Positions 40,231 to 46,214 of a stretch of DNA of 46,214 bases are shown piece by piece. The notes under the pieces were generated by a model that saw nothing but the letters and a program-made list of their open reading frames with translations, searched no databases and was not told the origin of the DNA. The DNA lies in contig JABYQR010000343.1 of NCBI GenBank assembly GCA_022592445.1, positions 1 to 46,214 of the forward strand. The letters are read 5' to 3'. This DNA is from Cytidiella melzeri (Eukaryota; Basidiomycota; Agaricomycetes; Polyporales; Irpicaceae). Each line of letters starts with the position of its first letter. The stretch's first letter is position 1. The translations under genes and the position numbers were made by a program.

Positions 40231-40988
40231 TGCCGAAAGAATCCCACTCCCGTTTTACTGCTCGCCCAGATCCTTTGCATAAGGATCTGAACCAAGCGCG
40301 TCGAGAAGTCCACATCCACCGTGCCCTACCTCAGGCCGTGTTTGATCAACTCGACGCAGAGCACGCACGTGGCAAGAGTCACAAGTACACGGAGAAGGAA
40401 CTCAAGGCTATTGCCTCCTACGTCGGTCGTCGTAAACCCAAGGGTTCCGCCCTTACACACAGATTCCCCACAGTAGAGGAGTTTGAAAAACTCCGCGCCG
40501 AGTCCAAAGAGTTCGCCGCCCGCACCGCACGCGAACGAGCCGAGGCATTAGCAAGTCTCCCTAAGAAGCCTTCGTTAGCAGAACGCTTCCCAGTCCGGCC
40601 CGCTACCAACCCTAGCGCAGCCCTCATAGCAGCAAAGCCGACTCTCATCGACTTCCGCAAGCACACTGTGGAAGACCTCCGAGGTATCTTCACTCCCAAG
40701 CTCACCGCCACACTCCAACGTCTGTCGATCCTCCCCACCATCGACAAATATCACCAGCTTAACAAAGATACAAAGCGACAGTTTGAGCAGGAGAAACAGA
40801 AGCTAGAGAAGCTTCTAAAGGAATTACCAACCCGGGCCCCTGTCATCACTCATCGTGAGTGGCAACTGCTGGATTGGGGATTAAAGGCAATTGGAGGAAT
40901 CCGTTTCACGGGTCTAAGGAGGAACTACGAGCAGGTGTTCAAAGGGTTAGATAAAGTTTGGGCAGACGAGTACTTCATCTCGTTCTAA
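40230..40988 (+). CDS. Extra ORF upstream of gag (ORF0), unknown function
   Basis: An open frame of about 252 residues (PKESHSRFTARPDP ... KVWADEYFISF) between the leader and gag, free of stops and frameshifts. I recognise no domain. Features: basic N-terminus, Lys/Arg/Ala-rich helices (residues 55-110), VEDLRGIFTPKLTATLQRLS near 150, a predicted coiled coil KDTKRQFEQEKQKLEKLL near 180, and WQLLDWGLKAIGGIRFTGLR near 215. The unspliced frame begins with GTG; a spliced start ATG is proposed above. It is in the same frame as the open stretch that leads into gag, separated by a single TAA (40986-40988), so it could be an N-terminal gag extension reached by readthrough, or a separate protein. It has no counterpart in standard Ty3/gypsy gene order. 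Confidence 0.6.
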   Translation: MPKESHSRFTARPDPLHKDLNQARREVHIHRALPQAVFDQLDAEHARGKSHKYTEKELKAIASYVGRRKPKGSALTHRFPTVEEFEKLRAESKEFAARTARERAEALASLPKKPSLAERFPVRPATNPSAALIAAKPTLIDFRKHTVEDLRGIFTPKLTATLQRLSILPTIDKYHQLNKDTKRQFEQEKQKLEKLLKELPTRAPVITHREWQLLDWGLKAIGGIRFTGLRRNYEQVFKGLDKVWADEYFISF

Positions 40989-41303
40989 ATAGAATACAGT
41001 GTGGCTTCCCAAAGTCCCAATAGCAGTATCTGGTCCAGAGATCACCTTCCCTGTGAAAGTTACCCGCACGCCTTCAACCACGAAACAGTTAGAGACGAGT
41101 GTTACGATCCCGAAGAAGGACATCAAATCTGTGAAGCACAGCCTTGTCCAAACCGTTACAACAGAATCACATATCCGGGTCGTTTTGCAAACCAGTATCG
41201 GCCTATTCATCACTGGCAAGAGGATCGTATACTTGAATCTCTCCCACCCCTGCCTGAAACAGAAGAAGATTTTGATCGCACCTTCACGCAGGATCAATAT
41301 CAG

Positions 41304-42560
41304 ATGGATTCCACCAACGTCTCTCAGCATGCTTCCAGGGCAGCAACCCCGGCCCCGGTGCAAGAATCATCTCCACCTCCCACAGCAGAACAGCTTCTGC
41401 ACGCACTACTCCTCGGTCAGCAACAGCTGACACAAGCTATCACAGCGCTGGTTCAGAACCAGCAACCGGTCAACAACAGGTCACGGGAAAGGGTGGTAGA
41501 GAAACCCGCCAGTTTCAAAGGCAATGCAAGTAGTGACGCGCGTCGCTTTTTGGCCGCCTTCTCCATGTACGCACAGTTTAACGAGAAGCTGTCTCCGTAC
41601 AATACCCAAGGAGGTCAGACCCGGTTGGACCATCTCTGGATCTCGTCAGCCCTGTCATTTATGACAGAAGATGCGGCAGTTTGGGCTACGCCCCATATGG
41701 ATTTGATTGCCAGCCATCAAATGGCATTCAACGGTGACTGGGATGACTTCAGGACAGCATTCAAAGCACGATTTGAACCGGTTGATGAAATGGTGGATGC
41801 TAAAGCCAAGCTCAGGGAGCTGTGGCAAGGCAAAAAGACGGTTCCAGAATACACGGCCCGATTCCGGGAAATCATGGACAGGACGGGATACTCGACACAG
41901 GATCTCCGAGATCGGTACTATGAACATCTGAGCACCACCATCAAGGATGAACTGGTCCACACTGCACGGTCCCATGTCACCCTCGTCGACCTGATCAATG
42001 TGGCCACTGACATCGACAATCGTCTTCGGGTCCGAGCTCAGGAAAAAGCTCGTGAACAAGGTCGGACAATTCCCAATGTGTTCAAATCCACCCCGGTCTC
42101 CACCTCGTCCCCGGCTCCTTTCGTCCAACCATCTAGGGATTCCAATGCTATGGAAATTGACGCGACTAAAGTCGGTCCCAATGGGAAAACACGCGCGGAC
42201 TTCATGAAGGCAATGAATGGCAGATGTTACGGATGCGGATCAAAGGACCATCAGAAGAAGGATGGAAAACATGATCGTGAACTTTGTGGACACTGTGGTG
42301 GCAACCATCAGACGCAAGTTTGCCAAAGCCGGTTCCTTGGGTACCCACCTAGGCAACAAAAGGTGGCTGCTAGTACATTGTTTGATCCGTCTACTCCGGC
42401 CCCTTCGTCGTCCTCGTCCGCGAGGCCCTTACCTACCCCGCCTGCCGCAACCGTCGCCAGCTCTTCGTCTTCAACTCCGTTTGACTACGATGCCATCATG
42501 AAGCAGATGTCATCGCTCACGGACCAAGTCAAGCAGCTGGGAAATCAAAGGGATTTTTAG
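41304..42560 (+). CDS. gag: Gag (capsid/nucleocapsid) of the chromovirus
   Basis: 418 residues from the first in-frame ATG (MDSTNVSQHASRAATPAPVQ); the frame is open back to 41001 without an ATG. A capsid region follows a Gln-rich coil (LLLGQQQLTQAITALVQNQQ): KPASFKGNASSDARRFLAAF, WATPHMDLIASHQ, DDFRTAFKARFEPVDEMVDA and LRELWQGKKTVPEYTARFRE are typical Ty3/gypsy Gag (retrotransposon gag superfamily). Near the C-terminus are a Cys/His motif CYGCGSKDH ... C and a CGHCGGNHQTQVC knuckle, the nucleic-acid-binding part. A Ser/Pro-rich tail ends at TAG after QLGNQRDF. The downstream Pol is in other frames; the sequence GATTTTTAG at the stop would allow a -1 slip, or it may have lost one T. Confidence 0.85.
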   Translation: MDSTNVSQHASRAATPAPVQESSPPPTAEQLLHALLLGQQQLTQAITALVQNQQPVNNRSRERVVEKPASFKGNASSDARRFLAAFSMYAQFNEKLSPYNTQGGQTRLDHLWISSALSFMTEDAAVWATPHMDLIASHQMAFNGDWDDFRTAFKARFEPVDEMVDAKAKLRELWQGKKTVPEYTARFREIMDRTGYSTQDLRDRYYEHLSTTIKDELVHTARSHVTLVDLINVATDIDNRLRVRAQEKAREQGRTIPNVFKSTPVSTSSPAPFVQPSRDSNAMEIDATKVGPNGKTRADFMKAMNGRCYGCGSKDHQKKDGKHDRELCGHCGGNHQTQVCQSRFLGYPPRQQKVAASTLFDPSTPAPSSSSSARPLPTPPAATVASSSSSTPFDYDAIMKQMSSLTDQVKQLGNQRDF

Positions 42561-42666
42561 AAAGGACTCCAGGTGAAACCGCACCCTCGAGTCCCTCTAG
42601 AAAGACCTACGTAGAAGAAGTGGAGGACAATGATGACTCCCCCACGGACACAGTCTTTAGCCCCCT

Positions 42667-43440
42667 GTAGTAAATACCCGTCCCGTGCAGCAGCCTGATT
42701 CGCAGTCTTCAGTTTTATTTAACGACATGTATAACTACTTTGAAACCTTGTCATCCTGCATAGTACCCGAAATAGACCCTCTTAGCATGCACTTCCGAGT
42801 TCCTATCACGCTCAAAGGAGTGTTTAGAGAACAAGGCATCAAAGCCATGATCGACTCAGGAGCCACCGCTTTATTCCTGAGTCAAGACTTTGTCAATCGG
42901 CACCGAGTACGTACGGTCCCCTTAGAAAGACAGATCCCACTCCATAACATCGATGGGACTCTAAATCAAGGAGGACGTATCACACACAGAGCAGAGCTCG
43001 AACTACAAGTTGGGGCTATCAAGGAAAATGCAACCTTTTTGGTCACAGACATTGGTCCAGAAGATTGTATTCTAGGCCTACCCTGGCTTCGCAAAGCAAA
43101 CCCCAAGATCAATTGGGCTACCGGAGAAATGGAACTGGAAGCCGAAGAAGACTTCGAGCCCTTCCAGTCTATCACAGCCAATCGGAAGCAGAGGCGAGCC
43201 TGGCTCAGAGCCGGTATCATTCAGGACACCAAAGAAGAGCTTTGGTCCTGTGCTAGCTATACGTACTCACAGACATTGCGGCTAAGGCCCATCAATCCAA
43301 AGAACAACAGACGTTCGAACAGATGGTTCCAGAAGAATACCGCAGACACCAGAAAGTCTTTTCCGAAGAAGCATCACAGCGCCTCCCAGAGCACCAACCC
43401 TGGGATCACACGATTGATCTAACAGAGAACCCGAAGATGT
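42667..43440 (+). pseudogene. pol: Pol part 1: retropepsin-like protease
   Basis: The frame contains KAMIDSGATALFLSQDFVNR (aspartic protease D-S-G active site) and DCILGLPWLRKANPKINWAT (the conserved hydrophobic-G-x-W end of Ty3 proteases). It is cut off from Gag by at least one frame change near 42660 and from the reverse transcriptase by another near 43275, where the reading moves to the frame holding EEYRRHQKVFSEEASQRLPE. Confidence 0.8.
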
Positions 43441-44640
43441 TCAGATCCAAGGTCTACCCCATGTCTCCGAATGAACAAGCGGAGTTAGACAAGTTTATTG
43501 AGGAAAACCTAGCGAAAGGATATATTGTCCCATCCAAGTCGCCCATGGCCTCACCGGTATTCTTCGTCAAGAAGAAGGATGGCAAGCTTCGGCTTGTTCA
43601 GGATTATCGACGGTTGAATGACATCACATCAAAAACCGCTACCCACTCCCCTTGGTATCAGACATTACCAATCGACTTCGTCAAGCCAAAATCTTCACTA
43701 AGTTTGATGTACGATGGGGTTACCATAACATTCGGATCAAAGAAAATGACGAATGGAAGGGTGCATTTGTGACAAACCGAGGGCTGTTCGAGCCTAAGGT
43801 GATGTTGTTTGGCATGACCAATTCTCCAGCCACGTTTCAAGCAATGATGAACTCCATCTTTGCTGATCTCATTGCGGAAGGAAAGGTCTCTGTGTACCTG
43901 GATGACATCCTCATCTTCAGCTCAGACATCACGGAACATCGTAAACTCGTCCATGAAGTACTAGCAAGACTTGAAGCCAATGACCTGTACCTTCGCCCCG
44001 AGAAATGCGAATTTGAACAGTCACAAGTCGAGTACTTAGGTCTAATCATGGTAACGGAAAGATCCGTATGGACTCGGGTAAAATAGAAGCTATCACCAAC
44101 TGGCCGGTACCACAGAACCTCCGTGATGTACGCGGCTTCATTGGATTTGCCAACTTCTACCGACGTTTCATCAAGGACTTTGCACGGCATACTCGTCCCC
44201 TACATGATCTCACCAAGAAAGACCAACCTTGGAAGTGGGGAGAAGCACAGCAGAACGCTTTTCAGATGCTCAAAGATGCGTTCACTCAGGAACCTATTCT
44301 AGTCACATGGGAACCCGATCGTCCCACACGTATTGAAGTTGATGCGTCTGGCTTTGCAACTGGAGGAGTTCTATTGCAGAAACTAGAGGATGGACAATGG
44401 CACCCAGTAGCGTTTCGGTCTCAGTCTATGGCCGAAGCGGAACGGAACTATGAGATCTATGATCGAGAAATGCTCGCTATCATCAGAGCTCTCGAAGATT
44501 GGCGTCACTATCTGGAAGGATTACCCGCGCCCTTCGAGATCATCACAGATCATCAGAATTGCAGTACTGGCGTACCGCCCAGGACCTGTCTAGACGACAA
44601 GCTCGGTGGTCTTGTATCTGAGCCGGTTTGATTTGTTTTA
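43323..44640 (+). pseudogene. pol: Pol part 2: reverse transcriptase and RNase H
   Basis: RT motifs in order: [55 protein letters not shown] and [10 protein letters not shown] (catalytic YLDD), then [14 protein letters not shown]. RNase H (Ty3 type): RPTRIEVDASGFATGGVL, YDREMLAIIRALEDWRHYLE, FEIITDHQN. Frame changes near 43640 and 44055 break the frame. Beyond 44555 the tether region is crossed by several more, with stops in all frames. All catalytic motifs themselves are intact. Confidence 0.85.
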
Positions 44641-44873
44641 ACCACAAACCGGAAAACCCTACTCAAGGCGACCCTATCCCGGGTCAGAACCTTGGAAGTT
44701 TTAGATGCATCAGACAACAAGGAACAAGTTGTACTGAAACCGAATACTTCCAGACAATAGCCCCTCGAGTACCCGGAATCTGATCCGTTAGAGTCACGGA
44801 TTAAAGACATCAGTATTCGAGAAGCAGAGGTAGTCCAGGGACTAGCCAAGCTAGGAAGGATGGACCCCGGAAG

Positions 44874-46024
44874 TTGACTGATGGTGGACTTGAGTGGGAG
44901 AAGACAATGGACTGGTGTACTACAAAGGGAAGCTGTACATTCCAAAGGATCGGAAGTCGCAGGGAGATTGTACGACGATGCCATGATGCTTACCAGCAGG
45001 ACATCCTGGAAACATGCAACCCTGGAACTAGTACACGGCATTATTGGTGGCCTCGCATGGCATCCTTTGTAGAACAATACGTCTCGGATGTGACAAGTGT
45101 CAGCGAACCAAACCAGCACAGCACCCGTTCCCAATACAGCCCATCGAAGTACCAGACGGACCTGGCAGGTGGTTGGGTAGACTTAGTCGGACCTCTCCCG
45201 AAGCAAAGGATTTGACATGATTGCAGTATACACAGACTTGTACAGCAAACAAACATGTAATTCCACCCAGTCTACGGTTACAGCTGACGGCATAGCCGAC
45301 CTCCACATCAAAGAAGTCTTTAGGCTCCATGGTATTCCCCGACAGTTCATATCTGATAGAGGACCTCAGTTTGCGGCCCGAGTATGCAAGCGTTGTATAA
45401 ACGACTAGGCATCACTGGCGCTATGACTACAGCCTATCATCCTCAGGCTAACGGTCAAACGGAAAGAGTCAACCAAGAAGTAGAAAAGATTCTACGACTC
45501 TTTGTTGATCAACGACAAGATGATTGGGCGAATACATCCCAGTGGCTGAATTCGCCATCAACTCTCGTGTCAACTCATCTACGCAGCACTCTCCGTTTGA
45601 AGTCATGTACGGGTACCTACCAGATTTCACCATACCAGTCGGACGTCACAGCCGAATGCCGAATCTAGATGCACGTCTAGAAAAGCTCAGACAGGTTCGG
45701 GCAGAAGCCGAAGCTGCCTCGCGTCTATCTAAGGAAAAGATGGCCGAAGCTTCCGCATACACCCGCAGAACTACTCCAGTCTTCAAGGAAGGGGACCTCG
45801 TGTGGTTGTCTTCCAAGAACGTCAAAGTACATCAGCAGTCTGACAAGCTAGGGCCTAGACAGCTTGGTCCATTCACAGTTCTTCAGAAAACCGGTGAACA
45901 TACGTATCGGATCAAACTCAAATCCGGATATCGTATTCATGACAACATCAATGTTGAACGGCTATCTCCGTATCGAGGAAACGAAGTAAACGGCCTCATA
46001 CCAGAACACCAGCACCGATCATAG
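44874..46024 (+). pseudogene. pol: Pol part 3: integrase core
   Basis: A zinc-binding N-terminal region is recognisable but fragmented (RRCHDAYQ ... RHYWWPRMASFVEQYV). The core has GGWVDLVGPLP (first Asp), RLHGIPRQFISDRGPQFAA (second Asp), AYHPQANGQTERVNQEVEKI (Glu), WAEYIPVAEFAINSR-like sequence, HSPFEVMYGYLPDF and the GPF...LKxxxxIHDNINVERLSPY end. At least five frame changes occur between 44874 and 45560; the last 167 codons (45524-46024) are continuous. Confidence 0.85.
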
Positions 46025-46214
46025 TAGATGATCAACAAGTCTATGAAGTCGAGAAGATCCTAGATAGTCGGATCTATCGGAAGCAAATGCAGTACCTAGT
46101 CAAATGGAAAGGCTATGGAGAAGGCGATGTAACGTGGGAACCTGCAGTAAATCTGACCAATGCGAAAGAGAGCATTGCAGAGTTCCACGCCAGACATACC
46201 AATGCACCCCAGAA
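46024..46214 (+). pseudogene. pol: C-terminal chromodomain of the integrase (runs off the window)
   Basis: After a frame change at about 46010 the translation reads VYEVEKILDSRIYRKQMQYL then VKWKGYGEGDVTWEPAVNLT, followed by an amphipathic helix. This is the chromodomain consensus (YxVEKIL...YLVKWKGY...TWEP) found at the end of chromovirus integrases, which directs insertion to marked chromatin. The 3' LTR lies beyond the window. Confidence 0.9.

Noticed and set aside
1..46214. CRISPR arrays, operons, bacterial-type promoters or ribosome binding sites
   Set aside because: The window is eukaryotic (spliced genes, retrotransposons); no regularly spaced repeats of CRISPR type were seen.

Overview
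This window looks like nuclear DNA of a mushroom-forming basidiomycete (Agaricomycetes). Genes are split by short introns of about 40-70 bases with GTRAGT-like donors and CTRAC branch sites. The recognisable proteins belong to families expanded in that group, and almost half the window is mobile DNA of several classes. No database search was run. Family names rest on motifs visible in the translations and on recalled family patterns.

Layout. 0-5 kb: a small cysteine-rich gene on the minus strand, two MITE-like inverted repeats, low-complexity DNA, a fragment of a multi-membrane protein and a probable solo LTR. 4.8-10 kb: two multi-exon hypothetical genes on the minus strand, separated by a 5'-truncated LINE (6311-8360) with a 15-bp target duplication. 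10-14 kb: strand-skewed low-complexity DNA, then a second copy of the cysteine-rich gene, split by a 653-bp solo LTR with a 5-bp target duplication. 14-18 kb: a broken gene of an Agaricomycete-specific family. 18.5-19.4 kb: a solo LTR of the gypsy family seen whole at the right end. 19.6-21.8 kb: an intact five-exon gene. 22.6-26.6 kb: an apparently intact 12-exon Plavaka-like transposase. 27-28.8 kb: a gene with viroplasmin-like motifs. 29-33.5 kb: a truncated LTR, a transposase C-terminus, and fragments of an MFS transporter and of an isoprenylcysteine methyltransferase. 33.9-37.5 kb: a complete Tc1/mariner-type element with 35-bp terminal repeats and TA duplications, sitting inside an intron of a small host gene. 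38-39.3 kb: minisatellite and a long hairpin. 39.3 kb to the end: a Ty3/gypsy chromovirus (5' LTR, leader, an extra ORF, gag, broken pol, chromodomain). It runs off the right edge.

The most interesting parts are in the gypsy element. Ten bases just after the 5' LTR are exactly complementary to ten bases 34 nt downstream of the LTR TATA box, which is the arrangement expected for Tf1-type self-priming. The LTR leader carries a GT-AG intron bounded by a 21-bp direct repeat, and a second, diverged LTR family at 4.5 kb has the same architecture. A second leader intron would create the ATG of an unrecognised 252-aa ORF that lies upstream of gag.
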